Below are positions 1-6,641 of a DNA stretch of 6,641 bases, in pieces (position 1 is the stretch's first letter; each line of letters starts with the position of its first letter). This DNA is from Filomicrobium sp. GTDB taxonomy: Bacteria > Pseudomonadota > Alphaproteobacteria > Rhizobiales > Hyphomicrobiaceae. The stretch lies in NCBI GenBank assembly GCA_030607105.1, contig JAUWFF010000066.1, positions 1-6,641 on the forward strand, in the 5' to 3' direction. The notes below the pieces were generated by a model that saw only the letters and a list, made by a program, of their open reading frames with translations, searched no databases and was not told the DNA's origin. The translations under genes were made by a program, and so were the position numbers.

Positions 1-2048
1 ACTTCGGCGTAATGCGCGAACTGCATCGAATACTGCGCACGGCCCGTCGACATGGACCGCAGCGTATTGATGTAGCCGAACATGTTGGCCAGCGGCACGA
101 ACGCCTTGATCAGCACCGCGTTGCCGCGCAGATCCTGCGAGCGGACCTGTCCGCGTCGCGAATTAACATCGCCGATGATACCGCCAACGAATTCCTGCGG
201 CGACACGATCTCAACATCCATTACAGGCTCAAGAAGTTTAATGCCTGCCTTCTCGCAACCTTCGCGCATAGCCGCGCGAGCAGCGATCTCGAAGGCGATA
301 ACCGACGAGTCAACTTCGTGGAAGGCCCCGTCCGTCAGTGTCACCTTCATGTCGACCATGGGGAAGCCGATCAGCATCCCGGTCGCCCACACTGAACCGA
401 CACCCTTCTCCACGCCCGGAATGTATTCCTTCGGCACTGAGCCGCCGACGATCTGCGAGGCAAATTCATTGCCTTTACCGATTTCGTTCGGCTCAAGGGT
501 CATCTTCACGCGCGCGAACTGCCCCGTGCCACCGGTCTGCTTTTTGTGCGTGTAGTCAACATTGGTCGGCTTCGCCAGGCTCTCACGATAGGCAACCTGC
601 GGGGCGCCGGTGTCTGCCTCAACCTTGTAGGTCCGCTTCAGAATATCGACTTTGATATCAAGATGAAGCTCACCCATGCCCTTGAGGATGGTTTCGCCCG
701 ACTCCTGATCAACCGAAACACGGAAAGACGGATCTTCGAGCGCCATTTCATTCAGCGCCAGAGCCATCTTCTCCTGGTCCGCCTTGGTTCTCGGCTCAAC
801 CTTCATTTCGATCACCGGGTCCGGGAATTCCATCTTTTCGAGGATAACCGGTTTGGCCGGATCGCACAGCGTTTCACCCGTGCGCGTATCCTTGAGGCCC
901 TGTAGAGCAATGATGTCGCCCGCGTATGCCTCTTTGATTTCCTTGCGATCGTCGGCGTGCATCATGTAAGCGCGGCCAACGCGCTCTTTTTTGTCGCGCG
1001 TCGAGTTAACAAGCGACATGCCCTGCTGGAGTTTGCCGGAGTAGATGCGGCAGAAGGTCAGCGAACCGACGTGCTCGAAGTTCATGATTTTGAAGGCCAG
1101 CATCGCCAGCGGCTCATCATCAGACGACTTCCGCTCCAGTGGCGATTCGTCCTTCGGATTGATGCCCTTGATAGCGGGCACTTCCACCGGGCTCGGCAGC
1201 AGATCTACAACCGCATCAAGCAACGGCTGCACACCTTGGTTCTTGAAGGCCGACCCGCCCAACATCGGGTACAACGTGTTCGCGCACGTGCCCTTGCGCA
1301 GAAGCTTGCGCAGTGTGTCTGCATCGGGCTCTTTGCCATCGAGATAGGCACTCATCGCCTCGTCGTCCATTTCGACGGCGATTTCGATCATTTCAGCGCG
1401 AAGTTCTTTCGCCTTGTCGACGAGGTCTTCGGGAATGGGCTTTTCAGAGAAGGTCGCACCCTTGTCTTCACCTTCCCAGACGTAGGCCGTCATCTTGATC
1501 AAATCGACCACGCCGGCGAAATCACTCTCAGCACCGATAGGAATCTGGATCGGCACGGGACGCGCGCCCAGCTTCTCCTTGATGTCATCGATACACATGT
1601 AGAAGTCAGCACCGATCTTATCCATCTTATTGGCGAAGATGATTCGTGGCACCGAGTACTTGTCGCCCTGACGCCAGACCGTTTCAGTCTGTGGCTCGAC
1701 ACCGGCGTTGGAGTCGAGCACGCACACAGCGCCGTCCAGCACGCGCAGGCTACGCTCTACTTCGATGGTGAAGTCGACATGGCCTGGCGTATCGATGATA
1801 TTCAAGCGGCGCATCTTGCCGTCGCGGCCTGGCCAGTTACAGGTCGTAGCAGCCGACGTGATCGTGATACCGCGCTCGGCTTCCTGATCCATGAAGTCCA
1901 TGGTCGCGGCGCCATCGTGCACTTCGCCGATCTTGTGCGATATGCCGGTGTAGAAGAGGATGCGCTCCGTTGTCGTCGTTTTTCCAGCATCAATATGCGC
2001 CATGATGCCGAAGTTGCGGTAGTCCTCGATTGCGTATTCGCGAGCCAT
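1..2048 (-). CDS. fusA: Elongation factor G (EF-G), 3' end cut by window edge
   Basis: EF-G is the cytoplasmic GTPase that drives tRNA-mRNA translocation on the ribosome and, with RRF, splits ribosomes after termination. The frame is open from ATG 2048-2046 to the left edge: 682 full codons without a stop. Visible GTPase motifs are G1 AHIDAGKTT (residues 17-25), G2 RGITITSAA (59-67), G3 DTPGH (86-90) and G4 NKMD (140-143). The domain III motif GMGELHLDI is at 457-465. Domain IV has GAFHEVDSS with His577, matching the tip histidine of E. coli EF-G (His583). Domain V reaches [22 protein letters not shown] at the edge, so probably only a dozen or so residues and the stop are missing. The start is supported by AGAGG (2059-2055) six nt upstream and by alignment of the N-terminus with the family. 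It lies 50 nt after rpsG with no terminator between, so cotranscription is expected. The motifs fit the main translocation EF-G rather than a paralogue; no frameshift was seen. Confidence 0.98.
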   Translation of the reverse strand, partial: MAREYAIEDYRNFGIMAHIDAGKTTTTERILFYTGISHKIGEVHDGAATMDFMDQEAERGITITSAATTCNWPGRDGKMRRLNIIDTPGHVDFTIEVERSLRVLDGAVCVLDSNAGVEPQTETVWRQGDKYSVPRIIFANKMDKIGADFYMCIDDIKEKLGARPVPIQIPIGAESDFAGVVDLIKMTAYVWEGEDKGATFSEKPIPEDLVDKAKELRAEMIEIAVEMDDEAMSAYLDGKEPDADTLRKLLRKGTCANTLYPMLGGSAFKNQGVQPLLDAVVDLLPSPVEVPAIKGINPKDESPLERKSSDDEPLAMLAFKIMNFEHVGSLTFCRIYSGKLQQGMSLVNSTRDKKERVGRAYMMHADDRKEIKEAYAGDIIALQGLKDTRTGETLCDPAKPVILEKMEFPDPVIEMKVEPRTKADQEKMALALNEMALEDPSFRVSVDQESGETILKGMGELHLDIKVDILKRTYKVEADTGAPQVAYRESLAKPTNVDYTHKKQTGGTGQFARVKMTLEPNEIGKGNEFASQIVGGSVPKEYIPGVEKGVGSVWATGMLIGFPMVDMKVTLTDGAFHEVDSSVIAFEIAARAAMREGCEKAGIKLLEPVMDVEIVSPQEFVGGIIGDVNSRRGQVRSQDLRGNAVLIKAFVPLANMFGYINTLRSMSTGRAQYSMQFAHYAE

Positions 2049-2054
2049 AATAAG

Positions 2055-2059
2055 CCTCT
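2055..2059 (-). promoter_or_regulatory. Shine-Dalgarno site of fusA
   Basis: AGAGG lies six nt before the fusA ATG at 2048-2046. It matches the 16S anti-SD core and fixes the start codon. A weak AGGG/CCCT hairpin (2060-2072) lies directly upstream; I assign no role to it. Confidence 0.75.
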
Positions 2060-2098
2060 AGGGGAGAACCCTGTAAATTCTAGCTAAGGATGATGCCC

Positions 2099-2569
2099 TT
2101 ACCAGCGGTAATGCGAGAAGGCCCGGTTGGCCTCCGCCATCTTATGCGTGTCCTCACGCTTCTTGACTGAAGTCCCACGATTGTTGGCGGCATCCAGTAG
2201 CTCTCCCGAAAGCCGTTCCACCATGGTGTTTTCATTGCGGTTGCGCGCGGCACCGATGATCCAGCGGATCGCCAGAGCCTGGCGGCGTTCCGGGCGCACT
2301 TCGACCGGAACCTGGTAGGTTGCACCGCCGACCCGGCGGGAACGCACTTCAACCGACGGCATGACGTTTTTCAGCGCATCGTGGAAGAGCTGCAGCGGAT
2401 CAGATTTCGCCTTTTCTTCGATGCGATCAAAGGCACCGTAGACGATACCTTCCGCGGTCGACTTCTTTCCGTCCTTCATCACCGCGTTCATGAACTTCGT
2501 CACGATAACGTCGCTGAATTTCGGATCCGGAATAATGTCGCGCTTCTGTGCACGGTGACGTCTGGACAT
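2099..2569 (-). CDS. rpsG: 30S ribosomal protein S7
   Basis: S7 is a primary 16S rRNA-binding protein that starts assembly of the 30S head and contacts the E-site tRNA and mRNA exit region. The protein is 156 aa, the usual bacterial length, and complete from [10 protein letters not shown] to HYRW with a TAA stop. The family signature lies around residues 15-50 ([27 protein letters not shown]). The RNA-binding region [23 protein letters not shown] and the C-terminal [22 protein letters not shown] are both intact. Upstream are two AGGA sequences, one four nt and one eleven nt before the ATG; neither spacing is ideal, but protein conservation leaves no doubt about the start. It lies between rpsL (61 nt) and fusA (50 nt) in the classic str order. 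In E. coli, S7 represses its own operon by binding the rpsL-rpsG gap; whether this holds here is unknown. Confidence 0.98.
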   Translation of the reverse strand: MSRRHRAQKRDIIPDPKFSDVIVTKFMNAVMKDGKKSTAEGIVYGAFDRIEEKAKSDPLQLFHDALKNVMPSVEVRSRRVGGATYQVPVEVRPERRQALAIRWIIGAARNRNENTMVERLSGELLDAANNRGTSVKKREDTHKMAEANRAFSHYRW

Positions 2570-2591
2570 CGTGTCCTAATTCCTGTTCTAC

Positions 2592-2621
2592 GGTGGCCCG
2601 GCGCGAAGCCTGCGGCCAACC
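2592..2621 (-). promoter_or_regulatory. Hairpin in the rpsL-rpsG gap (possible S7 target)
   Basis: On the mRNA strand, TGGCC (2618-2614) pairs with GGCCA (2598-2594). The stem is extended by GG (2621-2620) with CC (2593-2592) around one bulged U. Inside, GGC (2610-2608) pairs with GCC (2602-2600) around a five-nt loop. There is no U-tract, so it is not an intrinsic terminator. The position matches the region bound by S7 in the E. coli str operon, where S7 represses translation. The role is inferred from position only. Confidence 0.4.
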
Positions 2622-2630
2622 CTTGATGCC

Positions 2631-3002
2631 TTACTTCGGCTTCTTGGCGCCGTACTTAGAACGGCGCTGCTTACGATCGGCCACGCCCTGAGTATCGAGC
2701 ACACCTCGCACAATGTGATAGCGCACACCGGGCAAGTCCTTCACGCGGCCACCTCGGATAAGCACTACGGAGTGCTCCTGGAGGTTGTGGCCTTCGCCGG
2801 GAATGTAACCGATCACCTCATAACCGTTGGTCAGCCTGATTTTAGCGACTTTACGCAACGCTGAGTTCGGCTTTTTAGGCGTTGTTGTATAGACGCGCGT
2901 GCACACGCCGCGCTTTTGTGGGCAGGATTCCATGTGACGCGATTTGCCGCGAACCGTCTTTCGCTCACGCGGCTTTCTAATCAGCTGTTGAATTGTAGGC
3001 AT
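2631..3002 (-). CDS. rpsL: 30S ribosomal protein S12
   Basis: S12 sits at the 30S decoding centre, where it monitors codon-anticodon pairing and is the classic site of streptomycin-resistance mutations. The protein is 123 aa, the standard length. It has the signature [13 protein letters not shown] (residues 39-51), including the PNSA loop, and [28 protein letters not shown] (69-96). Lys43 and Lys88, the main resistance positions, are both wild type, so no rpsL-based streptomycin resistance is indicated. Asp89, the residue methylthiolated by RimO in E. coli, is present. The C-terminal [10 protein letters not shown] is of alphaproteobacterial type. GAGG (3010-3007) precedes the ATG by only four nt. 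Another ATG ten nt upstream (3012-3010) is out of frame and is not the start. It is the first gene of the str unit, with its own promoter and long leader. Confidence 0.98.
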   Translation of the reverse strand: MPTIQQLIRKPRERKTVRGKSRHMESCPQKRGVCTRVYTTTPKKPNSALRKVAKIRLTNGYEVIGYIPGEGHNLQEHSVVLIRGGRVKDLPGVRYHIVRGVLDTQGVADRKQRRSKYGAKKPK

Positions 3003-3039
3003 TCGGCCTCATCCCAAGACGTTTGCAACCGCGAACGCC

Positions 3040-3084
3040 AAAAAAACCTCGCCGGACCTATCTATTCCGACCTGGCCCAACGAG
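3040..3084 (-). terminator. Terminator-like hairpin with U7 in the rpsL leader (candidate attenuator)
   Basis: On the transcribed strand, CTCGTTGGGCC (3084-3074) pairs along all 11 positions with GGTCCGGCGAG (3058-3048). Eight pairs are Watson-Crick and three are G-U, around a 15-nt loop (3073-3059). After a single G (3047) comes an unbroken run of seven U (3046-3040). This is the layout of an intrinsic terminator, but it lies inside the leader, 37 nt before the rpsL start, so full termination would silence essential genes. Conditional termination or processing is therefore the likelier reading. The three G-U pairs and long loop make it weaker than the rpoC terminator. It could also be only a structural leader hairpin next to a chance U-run. 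Confidence 0.45.
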
Positions 3085-3088
3085 AAAC

Positions 3089-3127
3089 GCCATAGGATCT
3101 TCAACCCATCGGGTTGCAGATCATGGC
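3089..3127 (-). repeat. Long inverted repeat (hairpin) in the rpsL leader
   Basis: The left arm GCCATGATCT (3127-3118) then CAACCC (3116-3111) pairs with GGGTTG (3107-3102), AGATC (3100-3096) and ATGGC (3093-3089). That gives 16 Watson-Crick pairs, interrupted by one G-A mismatch and a two-nt CU bulge, with a three-nt loop. There is no U-tract after it. It ends four nt before the terminator-like hairpin. CGAG (3130-3127) could also pair with CTCG (3084-3081), the base of the next hairpin, so the two structures could compete. Confidence 0.65.
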
Positions 3128-3235
3128 TCGCGAATTGTCCTCTACTTTGAAACGACAGCGTCTAGCAGAGCCTATACGGCTCTCTTAATCGCCAATAGTA
3201 AGGCGCCAACTACGGCCTGCCGTGAGAGTGCAGCT

Positions 3236-3264
3236 CGTATAATCGTTGGGGATATTGTGGTCAA
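3236..3264 (-). promoter_or_regulatory. Predicted sigma70-type promoter of the str operon
   Basis: A -35 element TTGACC (3264-3259; five of six consensus bases) is followed after exactly 17 nt by TATACG (3241-3236; four of six). Transcription would start near A3229. Just upstream (3298-3278) is an A/T-rich stretch with the palindrome ATAAATTTAT and a run of six T, unusual for this GC-rich window and placed roughly where an UP element would be. It lies between the rpoC terminator and rpsL, where a promoter is expected. The weak point is the final G of the -10 box, where T is normally strongly preferred. Confidence 0.55.
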
Positions 3265-3369
3265 CAGAAACCGCGCCAAAAAACCGAAATAAATTTATCC
3301 CGCAGGCGCCGTTAGAGTCATTGAGCACCAAATACCGCAGCACACGTGCGATCCGTAAACCAATTAAAC

Positions 3370-3400
3370 GAAAACGGCCGCTAGAGTGGCGGCCGTTTTC
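3370..3400 (-). terminator. Intrinsic terminator after rpoC
   Basis: A perfect 12-bp inverted repeat: GAAAACGGCCGC (3370-3381 on the plus strand) and its exact complement (3389-3400), with a seven-nt loop. On the minus strand the GC-rich core is followed by TTTTCGTTT, a typical if interrupted U-tract. It starts 22 nt after the rpoC stop. The mirror-image A/T ends mean it could also act on the plus strand, but no plus-strand gene is present here to need it. Confidence 0.88.
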
Positions 3401-3422
3401 CGATTTGCAGGCGCAGGGGCGG

Positions 3423-6400
3423 TTACTCCGCCGCCTCCTCGCTTGGCGGCGCGGCAACCGCACCCTCGGTCGACTTTTCCTGCTCCTTGGCGATCAGCAG
3501 ATCGCGCTTGTTCGCGATCCTGCGCAGGCGGCGCAACATGCCGCCGGTCCCCGCCGGAATAAGGCGCCCGACTATGACGTTTTCCTTGAGCCCGTCGAGC
3601 GTATCCACCTTGCCGTTGACGGAAGCCTCGGTGAGCACCCGGGTTGTCTCCTGGAAAGACGCCGCCGAAATGAACGAACGGGTTTGCAGCGAAGCTTTCG
3701 TGATGCCAAGCAGCACCGGGATCGCCGCCGCCGGCCGCAACCCGTCTTTTTCAGCCGCCGCATTGCGCTCTTCGAACTCGATCCGGTCGAGCTGCTCGCC
3801 CTTGATCATGTCCGTCTCGCCCGCATCTGTGATCTCGACCTTCTGCAGCATCTGCCGGACGATCACCTCGATATGCTTGTCGTTGATCGTCACACCCTGC
3901 AGCCGGTAGACGTCCTGGATTTCGTTGATGAGATAGTTGGCAAGCTCCTCAACGCCTTTGATGGCCAGGATATCATGCGGCGCTGGATGCCCGTCATAGA
4001 CGTAATCGCCCCGCTCGATGCGATCACCTTGCTGGACAGCGAGCGATTTGCCGCGCGGGATGAGATATTCGACCGAATCCTCGTTTTCGTCATCCGGCCG
4101 CACGATAATACGCTGCTTGTTTTTGTAATCCTTGCCGAATTCAACGGTGCCCGAGGCTTCCGAAATGATGGCGTGATCCTTCGGACGGCGGGCTTCGAAG
4201 AGCTCCGCGACGCGCGGCAGACCACCGGTGATGTCGCCCGACTTCGCCGAAGCCATCGGACTACGGGCCAACACATCGCCAGCCTTCAGCTTATCGCCGG
4301 GCTCCACCGAGAGGATCGCGTCGACCGACAACAGGTAGCGGGCATCGCCGCCACGCGGAGCCTTGACCGGCTTGCCCTTTGCATCGTTAACGACGATAGC
4401 CGGCTTAAGTTCAGCTCCACGAGGTGACGCACGCCAGTCGATGACGACACGGTTCGTCGTACCCTTAACCTCGTCGGTCTGTTCACGCACCGACGCACCA
4501 TCGACGATATCTTCAAAGCCGATTATCCCATCAACCTCGGTCAGGATCGGACGGGTATAAGGATCCCATTGGGCCATGCGCGTGCCGCGCTTGACCGTAT
4601 CACCCTCATCAACCAGCAGACGGGCGCCATATGGAACCTTATGAAGCGCCAGTTCCTTACCGGTCTGGTCCTCAATGATGAGCGACACGTTCCGCGTCAT
4701 CGCCACCAGACGGCCCTGACTGTCTTTCACGAGATTGCGGTTCTTGACCCGAACCGTGCCGTTGAAATTCGACTCGATGAACGATGTATCGACGACCTGC
4801 GCGGTGCCGCCGATGTGGAACGTACGCATGGTGAGCTGCGTTCCTGGTTCGCCGATCGACTGCGCTGCGATGACACCGACGGCCTCGCCGATGTTAACCG
4901 GCGTACCACGCGCCAAGTCGCGGCCATAACAAGCCGCACAGACGCCCGTTTGTGTTTCGCAGGTCAGTACGGACCGGATTTTCAGCTCCTGAATCTCGGC
5001 TGCCGCAATCGCCTCCGCCTGCTTTTCCTCAATCAGCGTGTTCTTCTCGATGATTACTTCACCGGTTTCCGGGCTGATGATGTCCTCCGCCGCCGTGCGC
5101 CCAAGCGCCCGTTGCGACAGCGGAACAATCACCTGACCTGCATCGACAACCGCCTGGATCGAGATGCCGTCATCGGTCCCACAATCGGGCTCCGAGATGA
5201 TCGAATCCTGCGCCACGTCGACGAGACGCCGCGTCAGGTAACCGGAGTTGGCAGTCTTCAGCGCCGTATCGGCCAGCCCCTTACGCGCACCGTGCGTTGA
5301 GTTGAAGTATTCAAGAACCGACAGGCCTTCCTTGAAGTTGGCCTTGATCGGCGTCTCGATGATCTCGCCGGACGGCTTTGTCATCAGACCCCGCATGGCC
5401 GCCAGCTGACGCATCTGGGTCGGCGAACCACGCGCGCCGGAGTGGCTCATCATGTAGATGGAGTTGATCGGCTTCTGGCGTCCGTTCTCGAGGAACTCGG
5501 TCGCCGAGATGCGTTCCATCATCTCCTTGGCGATCCTGTCGGTGCACTTCGACCAGGCATCGACCACCTTGTTGTACTTTTCGAGTTGCGTGATGAGGCC
5601 ATCATTGTACTGCTGCTCGAATTCCCGCACGAGCTCTTCCGTCTCCGCCATGATAGCCGCCTTGGCGTCCGGTATGAGCATGTCGTCCTTGCCGAACGAT
5701 ATGCCGGCCTTGAAGGCATGATGGAAGCCGAGCGACATGATTCGGTCGCAGAAGATCACGGTCTCCTTCTGACCGCAGCTGCGGTAGACCGCGTCGATCA
5801 TCTTCGAGATCGCCTTCTTCGTCAGTAGATCGTTGACGAGATCGAACTTGATGCCTGGACGCCGCGGCAACAGATCACCGAGCAGAATGCGCCCGGGCGT
5901 CGTGTCATGCAGCTCGACGACTTCATTACCCGCTTCGTCATAGGTGACCCAGCGGCCCTTGACCTTGGCGTGCAAAGTTACCGAGCCGGTGCCCAGCGCG
6001 TGGTGCACTTCGCTCGGCGAACCCAGGATCATACCTTCGCCGGGCTCGTTCTCCGCGACCAAAGACAGGTAGTAGAGACCAAGAACGATATCCTGCGAGG
6101 GCACGATGATCGGCTGCCCGTTGGCCGGGTGCAGGATGTTATTCGTCGACATCATCAACACGCGCGCCTCGAGCTGAGCTTCCAACGACAACGGCACGTG
6201 CACCGCCATCTGGTCACCGTCGAAGTCGGCGTTAAAAGCCGCGCACACCAGCGGATGCAGCTGGATCGCCTTACCTTCGATGAGGACCGGCTCGAATGCC
6301 TGAATGCCAAGGCGGTGCAGCGTCGGCGCCCTGTTAAGCATCACCGGGTGCTCGCGGATCACCTCATCGAGGACATCCCAAACTTCTGGTTTTTCCTTCT

Positions 6401-6641
6401 CGACAAGCTTCTTGGCCTGCTTGACCGTCGCCGCCTGCCCCAAGGCCTGTAGGCGCGCATAGATAAACGGTTTGAAGAGCTCCAGGGCCATCTTCTTGGG
6501 CAGACCGCACTGATGCAGCTTGAGCTCGGGTCCGACCACGATCACCGAGCGCCCCGAATAATCGACGCGCTTGCCAAGCAGATTCTGGCGGAAGCGGCCC
6601 TGCTTGCCTTTGAGCATGTCGGCGAGCGACTTCAAGGGACG
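3423..6641 (-). CDS. rpoC: DNA-directed RNA polymerase subunit beta', 5' end cut by window edge
   Basis: Beta' forms the RNA polymerase active site and clamp. The window holds 1,072 codons plus TAA, beginning inside the gene at RPLKSLADM. By comparison with E. coli about 320 N-terminal residues (zinc site 1, clamp) lie outside. A TTG at 6635-6633 is an internal leucine codon, not a start. The catalytic NADFDGD loop, whose three aspartates hold Mg2+, is coded at 6233-6213. The bridge helix ([24 protein letters not shown]) is near 5460-5390. Zinc site 2 has all four cysteines: DCGT at 5183-5181, then [11 protein letters not shown] with cysteine codons at 4961-4959, 4940-4938 and 4931-4929. The trigger loop [12 protein letters not shown] has its histidine at 4817-4815. 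An SI3-type insertion follows, then [19 protein letters not shown] and the C-terminal [30 protein letters not shown]. The acidic, alanine-rich tail ends SEEAAE. No frameshift or missing key residue was seen. Confidence 0.99.
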   Translation of the reverse strand, partial: RPLKSLADMLKGKQGRFRQNLLGKRVDYSGRSVIVVGPELKLHQCGLPKKMALELFKPFIYARLQALGQAATVKQAKKLVEKEKPEVWDVLDEVIREHPVMLNRAPTLHRLGIQAFEPVLIEGKAIQLHPLVCAAFNADFDGDQMAVHVPLSLEAQLEARVLMMSTNNILHPANGQPIIVPSQDIVLGLYYLSLVAENEPGEGMILGSPSEVHHALGTGSVTLHAKVKGRWVTYDEAGNEVVELHDTTPGRILLGDLLPRRPGIKFDLVNDLLTKKAISKMIDAVYRSCGQKETVIFCDRIMSLGFHHAFKAGISFGKDDMLIPDAKAAIMAETEELVREFEQQYNDGLITQLEKYNKVVDAWSKCTDRIAKEMMERISATEFLENGRQKPINSIYMMSHSGARGSPTQMRQLAAMRGLMTKPSGEIIETPIKANFKEGLSVLEYFNSTHGARKGLADTALKTANSGYLTRRLVDVAQDSIISEPDCGTDDGISIQAVVDAGQVIVPLSQRALGRTAAEDIISPETGEVIIEKNTLIEEKQAEAIAAAEIQELKIRSVLTCETQTGVCAACYGRDLARGTPVNIGEAVGVIAAQSIGEPGTQLTMRTFHIGGTAQVVDTSFIESNFNGTVRVKNRNLVKDSQGRLVAMTRNVSLIIEDQTGKELALHKVPYGARLLVDEGDTVKRGTRMAQWDPYTRPILTEVDGIIGFEDIVDGASVREQTDEVKGTTNRVVIDWRASPRGAELKPAIVVNDAKGKPVKAPRGGDARYLLSVDAILSVEPGDKLKAGDVLARSPMASAKSGDITGGLPRVAELFEARRPKDHAIISEASGTVEFGKDYKNKQRIIVRPDDENEDSVEYLIPRGKSLAVQQGDRIERGDYVYDGHPAPHDILAIKGVEELANYLINEIQDVYRLQGVTINDKHIEVIVRQMLQKVEITDAGETDMIKGEQLDRIEFEERNAAAEKDGLRPAAAIPVLLGITKASLQTRSFISAASFQETTRVLTEASVNGKVDTLDGLKENVIVGRLIPAGTGGMLRRLRRIANKRDLLIAKEQEKSTEGAVAAPPSEEAAE

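Larger units (their letters stand above)
3003..3229 (-). promoter_or_regulatory. Predicted 5' leader of the rpsL-rpsG-fusA transcript
   Basis: From the predicted start of transcription (A at about 3229) to the rpsL ATG are about 227 nt, long for a ribosomal-protein mRNA. In order it holds a small hairpin (3223-3212, four bp), a six-bp hairpin AGAGCC/GGCTCT with a five-nt loop (3183-3167), a 16-bp hairpin (3127-3089), a terminator-like hairpin with U7 (3084-3040), and the ribosome-binding site (3010-3007). I see no protein gene here. Frames on both strands are Arg-rich, lack homology I recognise, or overlap rpoC out of phase. Structured leaders that sense a ribosomal protein are common in these operons, but I recognise no known leader family in this one. 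Confidence 0.5.

Noticed and set aside
957..2087. Plus-strand open frame of 376 codons opposite fusA
   Set aside because: It is antisense to an unambiguous EF-G coding sequence in codon-aligned register, where biased codon use leaves few stops. Its translation is rich in His, Arg, Asp and Val with no family I recognise.
2631..3002. Streptomycin-resistance substitution in S12
   Set aside because: Lys43, Lys88 and the PNSA loop are all wild type.
3059..3087. Possible second promoter TTTCTC, 17 nt, TAGATA near rpsL
   Set aside because: Both boxes match the consensus poorly (two and three of six), and the bases are better explained by the hairpin.
3023..3292. Plus-strand open frame of 89 codons in the rpoC-rpsL gap
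   Set aside because: Starts at TTG with no SD, is antisense to the predicted leader and promoter, and shows no protein family features.
3185..3463. Minus-strand open frame of 92 codons spanning the rpoC end and the gap
   Set aside because: Overlaps the rpoC C-terminus out of frame, reads through the strong terminator and begins with an Arg-rich stretch typical of a shifted GC-rich gene.
3246..4427. Plus-strand open frame of 393 codons opposite the rpoC 3' end
   Set aside because: Antisense to conserved rpoC and crossing the rpoC terminator and the promoter region; no recognisable domain.
4569..5300. Plus-strand open frame of 243 codons opposite rpoC
   Set aside because: Shadow of the conserved beta' coding region; Arg/Asp-rich composition typical of antisense frames in GC-rich genes.
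6633..6635. TTG as a possible start of rpoC
   Set aside because: It codes for the leucine of the conserved RPLKSLADM motif; the frame is open to the edge with Arg-Pro before it, and about 320 upstream residues are expected.

Overview
The window is a conserved housekeeping locus of an alphaproteobacterium, read entirely on the minus strand: 3' part of rpoC, then rpsL, rpsG and the 5' part of fusA. The order rpoC-rpsL-rpsG-fusA joins the end of the rpoBC cluster to the start of the str operon. The assignment rests on the sequences: RpoC has the alpha-type region after the trigger loop and a C-terminus that resembles Hyphomicrobiales (Rhizobiales) RpoC, S12 ends in the alpha-type SKYGAKKPK, and EF-G begins [20 protein letters not shown]. 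The genus cannot be told from this. Base composition is fairly GC-rich and even across the genes, with no sign of transfer.

Layout, in transcription order (right to left). 6641-3423: rpoC, cut by the right edge about 320 codons after its expected start. 3400-3370: a strong hairpin terminator 22 nt after the rpoC stop. 3369-3003: the gene-free stretch before rpsL, holding a sigma70-like promoter (3264-3236) and a predicted leader of about 227 nt. 3002-2631: rpsL (S12). 2630-2570: a 61-nt gap with a hairpin. 2569-2099: rpsG (S7). 2098-2049: a 50-nt gap. 2048-1: fusA (EF-G), cut by the left edge a dozen or so codons before its expected end. A tuf gene commonly follows in this order but is outside the window.

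The genes serve gene expression: the catalytic subunit of RNA polymerase, two 30S proteins (decoding centre and 30S head) and the translocation GTPase. The terminator and following promoter suggest that rpsL-rpsG-fusA is transcribed as its own unit.

I found no mobile element, CRISPR array, tRNA/rRNA or novel protein system. The part that goes beyond routine annotation is the rpsL leader. It contains two adjacent long hairpins, the second followed almost at once by seven U residues about 37 nt before the rpsL start. This looks like an attenuator in front of the str operon. Two very short open frames overlap these hairpins. This is read from the sequence by eye and has not been tested by folding software or comparison.
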